Counted from the first letter of the stretch, positions 33,886 through 42,942 are shown. The stretch is 64,000 nucleotides of DNA from Phycisphaerae bacterium (GCA_041652575.1 JBAZHC010000002.1:124001-188000); one strand, 5' to 3'. A program made the numbers and translations. The notes: generated by a model from the sequence alone, not told the origin.

Positions 33886-35022
33886 ATGGATTTCACTTTC
33901 TTTTATACCCAAGAGCAACTTAATGGTTTTCTGAACTCTAAGTTTAAATCAACGGTTTTGTGCCCAAAAACTGATCGAATAGTAGAGACTACGACTTCAC
34001 ACCATGAAAATAATCATGTTAGTTTGTCTCCTAAACTTGAAAATATTTTGGAAGAAATCGCAATTACTAAGGAACTTGTTGACCCTCTAATTGAACGATA
34101 CATAGAAAGTGTTGAAGATAAATCAATTTTACAATTATTAAAATATAATAACAAAACTTGGAGCTGGCGTGAAAAAAGTTTTTTGACACGAGCATGTGCT
34201 CTTACACTCGGTGCGGAATTTACAATGCCTTTAATTAAAGCAACTGCTGGTATCGAGCTTATGGGGATGAGTTTTTGTTTGATAGATGATATTATCGATG
34301 AAAGTTCATTTTATGACTTAAAACAAACAACTTGGGCAAAATATGGTTATAAAGAAGCTATTTGTGCAAGCCAGATACTAATATCATTGGCACATAAAGC
34401 TCTAATTGATGCCTGCAGCGAAGCCAAAATATCTGGAGATTATTTTGAAAAAGTAATGCAAACCTTCCGAGCAATACAAGGTGACGCCTATACTAGTCAG
34501 TTTATGGACATAGAATCTGAAAAAACATCAATCTTTTCAGAAGATAGTTATTTTAAAATGACATCTAAATTTCCAGGCACTTTTTATAAGGGAGCCATAC
34601 AGATAGCATGTTTGTTATCCTCTATTAATGATGACCGAGTTACAAAACTACAAGAATTTGGTCGGTTATTAGCAATAGCTAACCAAATCAGGGATGATTT
34701 GATTGAAATAATTGGAGATGAGCAGGTTATTGGCAAAAAAATTGGAGCTGATATCTCACAAAAGAAGAAAAGATTACCTTTGATAGTTTTCCTCCGAACT
34801 CGGCATGACGAATATAAAGAGTTTCTTCTTAGTAAAGCCTTTAAAGAAATTCATGCCAAAGAGGTACTATGCAAAATTCAATCAAATGGCGTGGTCGATG
34901 CTTGTATAGCACATGTGAATACTTTTATAGATAATGCGGTTGAACAATTGACAGCTTTAGGAAAGAATAAATGGACAGATTTGCTTGAGAATTTAGCCGA
35001 GTCAGTAACTGATTTTAGATGA
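33886..35022 (+). CDS. Divergent isoprenoid-synthase (polyprenyl synthetase fold) homologue
   Basis: A 378-residue protein with an N-terminal extension of about 85 residues and a trans-prenyl-transferase core. The first Asp-rich motif is intact (LIDDIIDES, DDxxD at 134-138), and the second is NQIRDDLIEIIGD, DDxxE at 270-274. A conserved Lys lies in KMTSKFPGTFYKGA, and ISQKKKRLPLIVF matches the late basic block. The GGKR-type N-terminal motif (here TWSWREKS) and the RRG after the first Asp motif (here DLKQ) are missing, so chain elongation with IPP is doubtful. AT-rich relative to livH onward. GAGGT sets the start. Placement inside a Liv operon is unusual. Confidence 0.75.
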   Translation: MDFTFFYTQEQLNGFLNSKFKSTVLCPKTDRIVETTTSHHENNHVSLSPKLENILEEIAITKELVDPLIERYIESVEDKSILQLLKYNNKTWSWREKSFLTRACALTLGAEFTMPLIKATAGIELMGMSFCLIDDIIDESSFYDLKQTTWAKYGYKEAICASQILISLAHKALIDACSEAKISGDYFEKVMQTFRAIQGDAYTSQFMDIESEKTSIFSEDSYFKMTSKFPGTFYKGAIQIACLLSSINDDRVTKLQEFGRLLAIANQIRDDLIEIIGDEQVIGKKIGADISQKKKRLPLIVFLRTRHDEYKEFLLSKAFKEIHAKEVLCKIQSNGVVDACIAHVNTFIDNAVEQLTALGKNKWTDLLENLAESVTDFR

Positions 35023-35064
35023 TATAACAATATTAATTAGTTTGAATAATTGGAATATGTTCTG

Positions 35065-35790
35065 ATGGAACAAGAACAACCACAAAACCAACAACCCGAG
35101 AATATGGTAATGTTTAGTAAAACAGCTTATAGTGTTTTAAAGAATATCATACTATGGCCAAAAAACTTTCATTGGGTAACATTTTTTGCTACTTCTACAA
35201 TACCATTTCAAACATGGATGACTCCTACTTCTTTTTTGTATTTTTGCCTAACCACAAGTCGTTGTGCAGATTGTACGAGAATTTTCTTAAATTCTAACAC
35301 TATAGAACAAATTAAAAATTCCGATGAAACCTTATATGCTGCCACTATTTTGCAAGCTCATGAGATATTTAATCTTCGCACACATTTTTTTACGTACGAT
35401 CAAGTTTATAATTTTTTAAATGAAAGCCAAACTACTACATGGCCGACTAGATGCAAATCACTGTATCGCACAAAATTAACTAAGGAGGCAATACAAGATT
35501 TTATTAAAAATCCTAAATACTTAGACTTTGGGTTATTAGAAAGTGCAAATCAAGCAGTGTTACTCTTACCTATAAAGCAAAATGGAATAATGAATATTGA
35601 GGTAATAACACAAAAAACTAATTTGTGCGAATGTTTCAATAGACTTGTTTATGAAGCAAATTTATCGCCATTTAGCATTGTCTGCAAACCAGAAATAGTA
35701 TTAACTTATCGACGATTAAAAGAAACTTTAGAAATAGGGAAAGAAATAACGCCTGCCGGGGATGTCAGATCTGACTATTTTTTAAACTAA
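35065..35790 (+). CDS. Unrecognised Cys-containing protein of the Liv cluster
   Basis: Not recognised. From ATG at 35065 it has 241 residues, with no signal peptide and no certain membrane helix. A CxxC pair lies at about 67-70 (TSRCADCTRIF) with a nearby Cys at 61, and further single Cys follow (PTRCKSL, NLCECFN, IVCKPE). FLYFCLTTSRCADC could bind a metal or be a redox site. It is AT-rich like the preceding isoprenoid-synthase homologue, ends one base before livH, and belongs to the same operon. A function linked to that homologue is inference only. Confidence 0.65.
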   Translation: MEQEQPQNQQPENMVMFSKTAYSVLKNIILWPKNFHWVTFFATSTIPFQTWMTPTSFLYFCLTTSRCADCTRIFLNSNTIEQIKNSDETLYAATILQAHEIFNLRTHFFTYDQVYNFLNESQTTTWPTRCKSLYRTKLTKEAIQDFIKNPKYLDFGLLESANQAVLLLPIKQNGIMNIEVITQKTNLCECFNRLVYEANLSPFSIVCKPEIVLTYRRLKETLEIGKEITPAGDVRSDYFLN

Positions 35791-35791
35791 G

Positions 35792-36682
35792 ATGAACTTT
35801 ATTATTAATGGATTAATTATTGGGAGTATTTACACACTCATCGCTGTGGGCTTTGTCCTTATTTATCGTACAGTCCGTTTCTTTCATTTTGCCCATGGTG
35901 CGGTTTATGCAGCGGGAGCGTACTTGGCGTATAGCGTATTGCGGATAGCGTTTAGTGAGAGTAATTCACTTGTGGCGCTGATTTTAGCCGTATTGGGAGG
36001 AGTAATTGGGGCCGGGATAATCGGAGTCCTTATTGACAGGATGATTTATAAACCGCTAAGAAGGAAAAAAGCACCGAATCTGGTCTTTTTAATCGCTTCA
36101 TTCGGGGTATTTATCTTTGTCCAGAATTTTTTGCAGTTAATCTATGGCGCTCAAATTCTTACTATCCGAACCGGGCCGGTAAAAGAAGGCCGTCATTTCT
36201 TAGGCGCAATAATTACAGATATCCAAATAATGATTTTGATTGTCTCAGTGTCCCTCTGTGTCGCTCTGTGGCTATTTATTAAGTATACCAAACTCGGCAA
36301 AGCGATGAGAGCAGTTGCTGATGACCCAATGGCCGCCAGTATCGTCGGCATAAATCCGGAGCGGATTATCCTTGCGGCGTTTGCTATCGGTTCGGCTCTG
36401 GCCGGGGCTGCCGGAATCCTTATTTCGCTTGAGACTAATATCGAGCCAACAATGGGAATGAACGCCATACTCAAAGGAATCATCGCATCCATTATCGGCG
36501 GAATCGGCAGTATTCCGGGTGCAATGCTCGGCGGACTCTTCCTCGGCCTTGCCGAAAATTTGGGGATATGGAAAATCTCCGCAGGTTGGAAAGACTGCAT
36601 CGCCTTTGTGATTTTGATTGTATTTTTATTGCTCCGCCCCGGCGGGATTATGGGAGTAAAATCGACAGGAGAAAAACTGTAA
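35792..36682 (+). CDS. livH: Branched-chain amino-acid-type ABC permease LivH
   Basis: A 296-residue inner-membrane permease. The start MNFIINGLIIGSIYTLIAVGF and FHFAHGAVYAAGAYLAY are typical of LivH; the conserved GLKA-type loop region is GKAMRAVADDPMAASIVGINPERI, and IGGIGSIPGAMLGGLFLGLAE is near the C-terminus. Residues about 152-161 (SVSLCVALWL) are encoded by an in-frame GTGGCTA-family repeat, which replaces part of a membrane helix. No Shine-Dalgarno is visible; translation probably re-initiates one base after the previous stop. Confidence 0.92.
   Translation: MNFIINGLIIGSIYTLIAVGFVLIYRTVRFFHFAHGAVYAAGAYLAYSVLRIAFSESNSLVALILAVLGGVIGAGIIGVLIDRMIYKPLRRKKAPNLVFLIASFGVFIFVQNFLQLIYGAQILTIRTGPVKEGRHFLGAIITDIQIMILIVSVSLCVALWLFIKYTKLGKAMRAVADDPMAASIVGINPERIILAAFAIGSALAGAAGILISLETNIEPTMGMNAILKGIIASIIGGIGSIPGAMLGGLFLGLAENLGIWKISAGWKDCIAFVILIVFLLLRPGGIMGVKSTGEKL
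36244..36274 (+). repeat. GTGGCTA-family repeat inside livH
   Basis: CTCAGTGTCCCTCTGTGTCG, then CTCTGTGGCTA: three roughly 10-nt units ending in the family's GTGGCTA. It is in frame and free of stops, encoding a hydrophobic stretch in livH. This is the only copy in the window lying wholly within a gene. Confidence 0.75.
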
Positions 36683-36685
36683 TAA

Positions 36686-37555
36686 ATGGAATATTTGCTG
36701 CATATTTTGGTTATAACGGGCATTTATATTATTCTGACGCTCAGTTTGAATTTGCTTGTCGGCTATACGGGTCTTGCTGCATTAGGGCATGCGGCGTTTT
36801 CCTGCGTGGGTGCGTATGCTTCCGCACTTCTTGAATTAAACTACGGTCTCTCGCCGTGGCTGGGGCTGTTAGTCGGGGCTTGTGTTGCAGCCGTTTTAGG
36901 TGCTTTTATTGGTATTCCATCTTTGCGGCTGAAAGGCGACTACTTAGCCATTGCGACCTTTGGGTTTGGCGTGATTGTATATTCCGTTGCTAAAAACTGG
37001 GTATCTTTTACTCGCGGCCCGATGGGCCTGCCGGGAATACCGGCCTTTTCAATCTTTGGTGTTCAGTTATCTGAGGTCTGGCAGTATCTGGTTCTTGTCG
37101 CTGTTTTTGTCTTTATAACATATTTTGTGATAAACAGAATAGTCAATTCGCCTTTTGGCAGAGTGCTGAGGGGCATTCGTGAAGATGAAATAGCGGCTCT
37201 TGCTATGGGCAAGAACATAAATAAATATAAGATTATAGTTTTCATCGTTGGTGCTTTTTTCGCAGGCATCGCAGGAAGTCTTTACGCCCATTATATCACG
37301 TTTATCGACCCATCGAGTTTTACTGTAATGGAGTCGATAACGATTCTCCTGATGGTTGTCTTCGGCGGAATGGGAAGTTTAGGCGGCTCTTTTGTAGGGG
37401 CTGCTGTTCTTGTTATATTTCCGGAGATGTTGCGGTTTCTGGGTATGCCAAGCTCTATAGCGGCACCGCTGCGGCAGATGATTTATGGTTTATTATTGAT
37501 TATCCTGATGCTTAAAAGGCCGCAGGGTATTCTCGGAACATATCGGTGGAAATGA
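36686..37555 (+). CDS. livM: Branched-chain amino-acid-type ABC permease LivM
   Basis: A 289-residue second permease. GYTGLAALGHAAFSCVGAYASALL and LRLKGDYLAIATFGFGVI are LivM signatures. The EAA-type loop FGRVLRGIREDEIAALAMGKNINKYKI and FGGMGSLGGSFVGAAVLVI complete the family pattern. It follows livH by 3 nt. Confidence 0.93.
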   Translation: MEYLLHILVITGIYIILTLSLNLLVGYTGLAALGHAAFSCVGAYASALLELNYGLSPWLGLLVGACVAAVLGAFIGIPSLRLKGDYLAIATFGFGVIVYSVAKNWVSFTRGPMGLPGIPAFSIFGVQLSEVWQYLVLVAVFVFITYFVINRIVNSPFGRVLRGIREDEIAALAMGKNINKYKIIVFIVGAFFAGIAGSLYAHYITFIDPSSFTVMESITILLMVVFGGMGSLGGSFVGAAVLVIFPEMLRFLGMPSSIAAPLRQMIYGLLLIILMLKRPQGILGTYRWK

Positions 37556-37558
37556 TAA

Positions 37559-38344
37559 ATGCCTGATAACACAAATATATTTTCCGCTTCTGGCCTGAGC
37601 AAAGAATTTGACGGCGTCAAAGCTCTTGACAATGTCTCTTTTGAATTAAAAAAAGGCGGTATTACCGCCCTGATAGGCCCCAACGGCGCGGGTAAAACGA
37701 CTTTGTTTAACATCGTTACTGGTTTTCTCAGGCCTGGTGACGGTAAATTCTTTTTTAAGGGAACGGAGATTACTTCTCTTAGTCCCTGGAAAATCGCACG
37801 AATTGGAGTCGGCAGGACTTTTCAGAACATCAGGCTCTTTCCACAAATGACGGTCCTGGAAAATGTTATGCTTGCGTTGAAATACGATAAGGGTGAAAGC
37901 TTAGCAGGTGCTTTGCTGCAAAGCAAAGCATTGAAAAAAGAAGACAAGGAAAATACCGAGCACGCTCTTGAACATCTAAGAGAAGTCGGCCTATTAGAAA
38001 AAAAAGGTGAACTTGCTGAAACCCTTTCACACGGACAAAGAAGGCTTCTTGAGATAGCACGTGCCTTGGCTTTGGAGCCGCAGCTTTTGCTTTTTGATGA
38101 GCCGACAGCCGGTCTTTTCCCGGGAATGGTTCCGAAAATGAAACAAATCATTCGTCAGCTTGGCCTGTCGGGCAAAACTATTTTTTTTATTGAACATAAT
38201 ATGAAAACCGTTATGGACCTTGCTGAAAGGATTATTGTTCTCAACTACGGCAAAAAAATAGCTGAAGGCACACCCGAACAGATTCAACAGAACCAAGTAG
38301 TAATCGAAGCCTACCTGGGCAGGAGAAGAAAAATTGCTACTTGA
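37559..38344 (+). CDS. livG: Branched-chain amino-acid-type ABC ATPase LivG
   Basis: A 261-residue ATPase. Walker A GPNGAGKTT, the LivG-type FQNIRLFPQMTVLENVMLAL, signature LSHGQRRLLEIARAL, Walker B LLLFDEPTAGL and switch HNMKTVM are present. The end GTPEQIQQNQVVIEAYLG is the family C-terminus. It lies 3 nt after livM and overlaps livF by 11 nt. Confidence 0.93.
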   Translation: MPDNTNIFSASGLSKEFDGVKALDNVSFELKKGGITALIGPNGAGKTTLFNIVTGFLRPGDGKFFFKGTEITSLSPWKIARIGVGRTFQNIRLFPQMTVLENVMLALKYDKGESLAGALLQSKALKKEDKENTEHALEHLREVGLLEKKGELAETLSHGQRRLLEIARALALEPQLLLFDEPTAGLFPGMVPKMKQIIRQLGLSGKTIFFIEHNMKTVMDLAERIIVLNYGKKIAEGTPEQIQQNQVVIEAYLGRRRKIAT

Positions 38345-39056
38345 GGTAAAAAATCTGACTGTTCGATACGGCACTGTAACGGCCTTGAAAGATGTCTCCT
38401 TTACGGTCAATGAAGGTGAAATTGTAGGAATGATAGGTCCGAACGGAGCAGGTAAATCTACATCCCTTAAGGCTGTTGCCGGTCTATTGAAAGCTGGAAA
38501 TGGTACTATTGGAAGTGGAGAAATACTATTTAATGGTAAAAACATCAAAGGGCTAAGAACCGATCAACTCGTTGTCCGGGGTATATCTTTGGTTCCGGAA
38601 GGCAGGCGTGTTTTTCCAACAATGACGGTGCTGGAAAACATTCAAATGGGAGCTTTTCAGCGTAGAGACAGGGCATTAATCAATAAAGATATTGATTTAG
38701 TTTTTTCACTTTTTCCTAAGCTTAAGGAAAGAATTAAGCAAAAAGCCGGCACTCTTTCTACCGGCGAGCAGCAGATGCTTGCTATGGGCAGAGCGCTTAT
38801 GCTGAAACCCAAATTATTATTGGCCGATGAACCTTCTTTAGGTCTGTCTCCCAATTTTGCGGAGTTGATTTTTGAAAAACTTGTGGAAATCAATAAAAAT
38901 GGTACCAGCGTATTGTTGGTCGAGCAAAATGCTGTAGAGGCTTTGCGAATAGCTCATAGGGCTTATGTATTCAGTATCGGCGAAATCAAACTGAACGATA
39001 CAGGCCAAAATCTGTTGAATAATATAGAGGTCAAGAAAACCTTCTTGGGTGGCTAA
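38334..39056 (+). CDS. livF: Branched-chain amino-acid-type ABC ATPase LivF
   Basis: A 240-residue ATPase with Walker A GPNGAGKST, LVPEGRRVFPTMTVLENI, signature LSTGEQQMLAMGRAL, Walker B LLLADEPSLGL and switch EQNAVEAL, all LivF-like. The start is TTG, decided by AGGAG at 38321-38325 with good spacing and by the usual length. It overlaps livG by 11 nt. Last gene of the cluster. Confidence 0.93.
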   Translation: MLLEVKNLTVRYGTVTALKDVSFTVNEGEIVGMIGPNGAGKSTSLKAVAGLLKAGNGTIGSGEILFNGKNIKGLRTDQLVVRGISLVPEGRRVFPTMTVLENIQMGAFQRRDRALINKDIDLVFSLFPKLKERIKQKAGTLSTGEQQMLAMGRALMLKPKLLLADEPSLGLSPNFAELIFEKLVEINKNGTSVLLVEQNAVEALRIAHRAYVFSIGEIKLNDTGQNLLNNIEVKKTFLGG

Positions 39057-39296
39057 AATTTCTTCCCTCTATACCCTACACCCTATACGCTCTATCCGCT
39101 TCACGTTATTCTGCTGTTTTGCCTCCAGTGACTCCAATAACTATCGACTATCAACTAACAACTATCAACTTATATACCAAATGGTGACTTTGTGGCTAAA
39201 GCTCTTGCAAAAGATAATTTTTCTGGTAATATATTGTTCTGTATTTAGTTGTTAACTCTAACTGCTTTACAGGTAAAGAGTTATAATTAGCAAAAT
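39057..39296 (+). other. Intergenic stretch with simple direct repeats
   Basis: It holds CTATACCCTACACCCTATAC-type and AACTATCGACTATCAACTAA-type short direct repeats (about 39068-39175) and, at 39184-39198, GTGACTTTGTGGCTA, a short member of the GTGGCTA family. No gene is seen before tRNA-Tyr. Confidence 0.5.
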
Positions 39297-39379
39297 GGGT
39301 CGGTGCCCGAGCGGCCAAAGGGGACGGGCTGTAAACCCGTTGGCGCAAGCCTACGTTGGTTCGATTCCAACCCGGCCCA
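39297..39379 (+). tRNA. tRNA-Tyr(GTA)
   Basis: An 83-nt class II tRNA. Acceptor GGGTCGG pairs with CCGGCCC, discriminator A. The anticodon loop CTGTAAA in an ACGGG/CCCGT stem gives GTA. A long variable arm is present and CCA is not encoded. Confidence 0.96.
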
Positions 39380-39545
39380 TTTTTTTTAATAATCCGGATA
39401 GTGAATATCGAAACTTGAATTAGGTGCAAAATCTGAATATTCTGATTTTGCTGATTTGGATTTCTAATATTTGAAGTTTTCTGATTCGGATTTACAATTT
39501 TCGGATTCTGTTGATTTTGTTTTTTGTATTTCGGTTTTCTTTTTC

Positions 39546-39619
39546 GGCGGCGTAGCCAAGTGGCCTAAGGCGACGGTTTGCAAAACCGTTATCCGTGGGT
39601 TCGAATCCCACCGCCGCCT
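39546..39619 (+). tRNA. tRNA-Cys(GCA)
   Basis: A 74-nt tRNA. Acceptor GGCGGCG pairs with CGCCGCC, discriminator T as usual for Cys. The anticodon loop TTGCAAA in an ACGGT/ACCGT stem gives GCA. No encoded CCA. Confidence 0.96.
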
Positions 39620-39716
39620 GTCCTGAGGATATCAAAAGATATATTGTTATTACAGACCTGTATAATAACCTATCCTGAAGGGGAGACAAAAGACAGGTTG
39701 TGTAATGAGAGAATGG

Positions 39717-41204
39717 TCAGCCAAGATGAAACCAATTGTAAGGACTTGCAAACACCTTCCAGGTCAATATTATTTCCGAAATAGTAATAGCAGCAACCCA
39801 GAAAACAACCAATATCAACGGATTAAACCTAAGCTTTAACGCTGTCAACAGCTTTTCCAGGCCATTCAGATATAGAATAAGAAACGGTACCAAAGCCGTT
39901 ACTATCAATCTGCCCGACGTGAAATAAGGGTGCTCCTGCGAAGGATACCAGCATTTTCCATAGTCATAAAGTACAGATAAAACAGCTAACATCAAAACCG
40001 ATACGGCTATCAAAACAAAACTAAGCTGAAAAACAGTGCGCTGACGCTTTTGCTTGTTCCTGAATAAAAAGACCAGCGATACCAACAGAAAAACACCAGT
40101 TGAAATTACATATAACAAATCAAAGAAATTCGACGATATTCTTTTTAAATGCCATACAAATTCACCCCGCCAAAAAGTTTTTGTCAGCTCAGTAAGGAAA
40201 AACATAAGGCCGCTGAGACTGAAAATCGGGTGATGCCAAATTTGCGAGAACGGCCTGACTTTCCATCCTAAAAAGTCGATTTTGGCGGCATCGCCGGTTA
40301 TGTCGCCCAAGACGATATAGTTTCTTATCATCCAGAGGCAAAGAGGGATTATCGATACTCCAAGCAGAACAAAGAGCCTGAGAATATTTTCTTTTAACTT
40401 TCTTTCGGTGATTATCTGCCTAAACTTCAGGATGATTACAAGGCCCAATAATGCGAGCATTGTAATATTCGTTATTTTATTCAAAAAAGTTACGGCGATT
40501 ACGGCCGCGGTGAAGAAATAAAAAGACAAAGATTTTTCCTCGAATAGTATTTTCATAAGCATAAAAAAAGACAGCGAAAACAACAAAGGGGAGAGGGCAT
40601 CGTTAGTTATGGAATAAAACGAGTCCTGCGGGAAAAAGGCCACCATTATCGGCAAACCTTTCTGCAGGAAATTATTATCCGGAAACAAAAGTTTTCCTGT
40701 CAGATAAGCAATCCAAACCATCGCGATGAACACAGGAATATTCAAAAATCTCAGGAAGTAAATCAAATCCCCTTTATTTAATCCTATGAATTTTCCCCAA
40801 TTCGAGCACTGTCCGGCGCAGAGATAATATACCGGGAAAGAACCCGTTTCGTGATTTATCTCGCCAAGATAGGAGTCGAGACGGTTTTGAAAGTCTTCTG
40901 TTTTTTCTACATCAGGATATTTCCATAACGGGAGGATATCTGAGGCAGAAACGGCGCCGGAGAAATATTCCGGGCCGGCATATATAATTAATAATTCCAA
41001 AGTCCTGCGGTCGTAGCTTTCTATGCCTTTTTCGGGGATGCGACCTTCGGCATATTTACAAACCAAATCGAGATGGGCAGGCTCATCGACATTATTTCCT
41101 ATGGGGAAAGCGGCATTAAAAATGAAAACTCTTATGCCTGCCAAGACAAGTATCGCGATGATGAATTTTCTGCCGGGACTATTTTTTGCTTCCTTTTTAT
41201 TCAT
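39717..41204 (-). CDS. Polytopic membrane protein, DUF2142/GT-C type
   Basis: A 495-residue protein with about eleven predicted helices. The first loop has NNVDEPAHLDLVCKYAEG, the Asp-Glu-bearing motif of DUF2142-like GT-C proteins, and a large loop (about 60-130) contains CAGQCSNWGK. Such proteins are predicted to transfer sugars from polyprenyl carriers at the outer face of the inner membrane. It is divergent from the two GT39-like paralogues, so the three may be one polysaccharide locus. Substrate unknown. Confidence 0.7.
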   Translation of the reverse strand: MNKKEAKNSPGRKFIIAILVLAGIRVFIFNAAFPIGNNVDEPAHLDLVCKYAEGRIPEKGIESYDRRTLELLIIYAGPEYFSGAVSASDILPLWKYPDVEKTEDFQNRLDSYLGEINHETGSFPVYYLCAGQCSNWGKFIGLNKGDLIYFLRFLNIPVFIAMVWIAYLTGKLLFPDNNFLQKGLPIMVAFFPQDSFYSITNDALSPLLFSLSFFMLMKILFEEKSLSFYFFTAAVIAVTFLNKITNITMLALLGLVIILKFRQIITERKLKENILRLFVLLGVSIIPLCLWMIRNYIVLGDITGDAAKIDFLGWKVRPFSQIWHHPIFSLSGLMFFLTELTKTFWRGEFVWHLKRISSNFFDLLYVISTGVFLLVSLVFLFRNKQKRQRTVFQLSFVLIAVSVLMLAVLSVLYDYGKCWYPSQEHPYFTSGRLIVTALVPFLILYLNGLEKLLTALKLRFNPLILVVFWVAAITISEIILTWKVFASPYNWFHLG

Positions 41205-41286
41205 ATTTGACAGTATTATAATATATAGTATTGGGAACGCAATAATGGTCTTTTTTTAAGATACGATAAAAAGAGAGATTAAAAAG

Positions 41287-42918
41287 GTGTCGCCTAACGT
41301 TCGAAAGCCATCGAGTCCCAAAAGGACTTTATCCAGTATCCTGTTGGCAGCAGTTCTTATATTGCTGGTTATGGTTACGATAATAATCAGGCTTCGCATG
41401 CTTGATATTCCTCTCGAACGTGACGAAGGCGAATACGCTTACGCAGGGCAGTTGATGCTTGAGGGCGTTCCGCCATATTCATTGGCTTACAATATGAAGA
41501 TGCCGGGCATTTATGCGGTCTATGCGGTGATTTTAGCAGTTTTCGGTCAGAGTGCATCCGGCATTCATCTTGCCGTACTGTTTATCAACGCCGCGACAAT
41601 CATACTGCTCTTTTTTATGACAAAGAAACTTTTTGGGCCGATTGCCGGTGTCGGGGCGGCAGTTTTTTTCGCGATTACTTCAGTAAGCAGAACCCTTAAT
41701 GCATCGGCAAACGCGGAAAATTTCGTTGTTCTGCCCGCGATAGCTGGAATAATGCTTTTAATAAATTTTATTAACACTAAAAAGTATTTATTCCTTATAA
41801 CGGCCGGTATCCTGTCCGGTATCGCTTTCCTGATGAAACAGCACGGGGCGGGGTTTATACTTTTCAGTTATTCAATTCTTTTTTGGGATCAGGTTCATCA
41901 AAAGCCGATGAATTACAAAAGGCTTTCATCTGTAATTCTTATTTATTCTTTTTTTACAATTTTGCCCTTTTTGATTACCTGTTTAATTTTGTGGTATTGC
42001 GGGGTGTTTGAGAAATTCTGGTTCTGGACGTTCGAATATTCGCGGCAATACATCAGTATAACTTCTTTTCATGAAGGCTTTGCAAATTTAAAAGAGGCCC
42101 TGCGGCAAATAGTTTCATCGGCTCCTTTTGTATGGCTGTTCGCGCTGCTGGGCATTTCGAGTATTATCTGGAACAGAAATATTCGCAAATATGGTATGTT
42201 CCTTATCAGTTTTTTAATTTATTCTTTTCTAATGGTTTGTCCGGGGCTGTATTTTCGCAATCATTATTTTGTTCTCTTTTTGCCTGTATTATCCATATTG
42301 GCAGGAGCTGGAGTTGTCGCCATTCAGGATTTTGCAGGTAAACGCATAAAGTCGGCTTCTAAAGCAGCTTTTATCTCGATTTTAATTATTCCTGCAGTCT
42401 GGTTCGAGAGTTTTTACAGCCAGAGAAGTTATCTTCTGGAATCGGACGCTTTTGTGCTGTCACGGGCCAATTTTGGTTTAAATCCCTTTCCGGAGGCGCA
42501 GAAGATAGCGGAATTTATAAAGGCTAATTCCAATAAGGATGACAGGATAGCGGTGTTAGGTTCCGAGCCGGAGATATTTTTTTACTCTCACAGGCGTTCG
42601 GCTACCCCTTATATTTATGTTTATCCGCTTGTGGAGCCGCATCCTTACGCGGTCGATATGCAGCGTGAAATGATTAATCAGATCGAAGCTACCAAGCCGA
42701 GATTTGTTGTTTTTGTGAAATTTCATTATTCCTGGCTGTTCAGGCCTGAGTCTGGGAAACTAATTCTTGACTGGGCGGATAACTATGTATCTACCCATTA
42801 CCGCCAAATTGGCCTTGTGGAGATTGCCGTTCAGGGCCAGACATTATATCACTGGAATTCAGTTGCCAAATCGTCAAAAGGCGACTATTTAATATTTATT
42901 GGTGAACGAATTGATTAG
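41287..42918 (+). CDS. GT39-type membrane glycosyltransferase, paralogue A
   Basis: A 543-residue polytopic membrane protein. LERDEGEYAYAGQLMLEGVPPY after the first helix is the DE-containing motif of PMT/GT39 enzymes, which use polyprenyl-phosphate sugars. A soluble C-terminal part (from about 400: KDDRIAVLGSEPEIFFYSHRRS) follows. The GTG start gives the same N-terminal length as the neighbour paralogue, which supports it. The next gene is a close paralogue starting 25 nt later. Confidence 0.8.
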   Translation: MSPNVRKPSSPKRTLSSILLAAVLILLVMVTIIIRLRMLDIPLERDEGEYAYAGQLMLEGVPPYSLAYNMKMPGIYAVYAVILAVFGQSASGIHLAVLFINAATIILLFFMTKKLFGPIAGVGAAVFFAITSVSRTLNASANAENFVVLPAIAGIMLLINFINTKKYLFLITAGILSGIAFLMKQHGAGFILFSYSILFWDQVHQKPMNYKRLSSVILIYSFFTILPFLITCLILWYCGVFEKFWFWTFEYSRQYISITSFHEGFANLKEALRQIVSSAPFVWLFALLGISSIIWNRNIRKYGMFLISFLIYSFLMVCPGLYFRNHYFVLFLPVLSILAGAGVVAIQDFAGKRIKSASKAAFISILIIPAVWFESFYSQRSYLLESDAFVLSRANFGLNPFPEAQKIAEFIKANSNKDDRIAVLGSEPEIFFYSHRRSATPYIYVYPLVEPHPYAVDMQREMINQIEATKPRFVVFVKFHYSWLFRPESGKLILDWADNYVSTHYRQIGLVEIAVQGQTLYHWNSVAKSSKGDYLIFIGERID

Positions 42919-42942
42919 ATTAACTTTGATAGTTTATAAAAA

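Noticed and set aside
33886..35790. ComQXPA-type quorum-sensing locus
   Set aside because: The prenyl-synthase fold and missing IPP motifs are suggestive, but there is no short pheromone gene and no histidine kinase or response regulator nearby.
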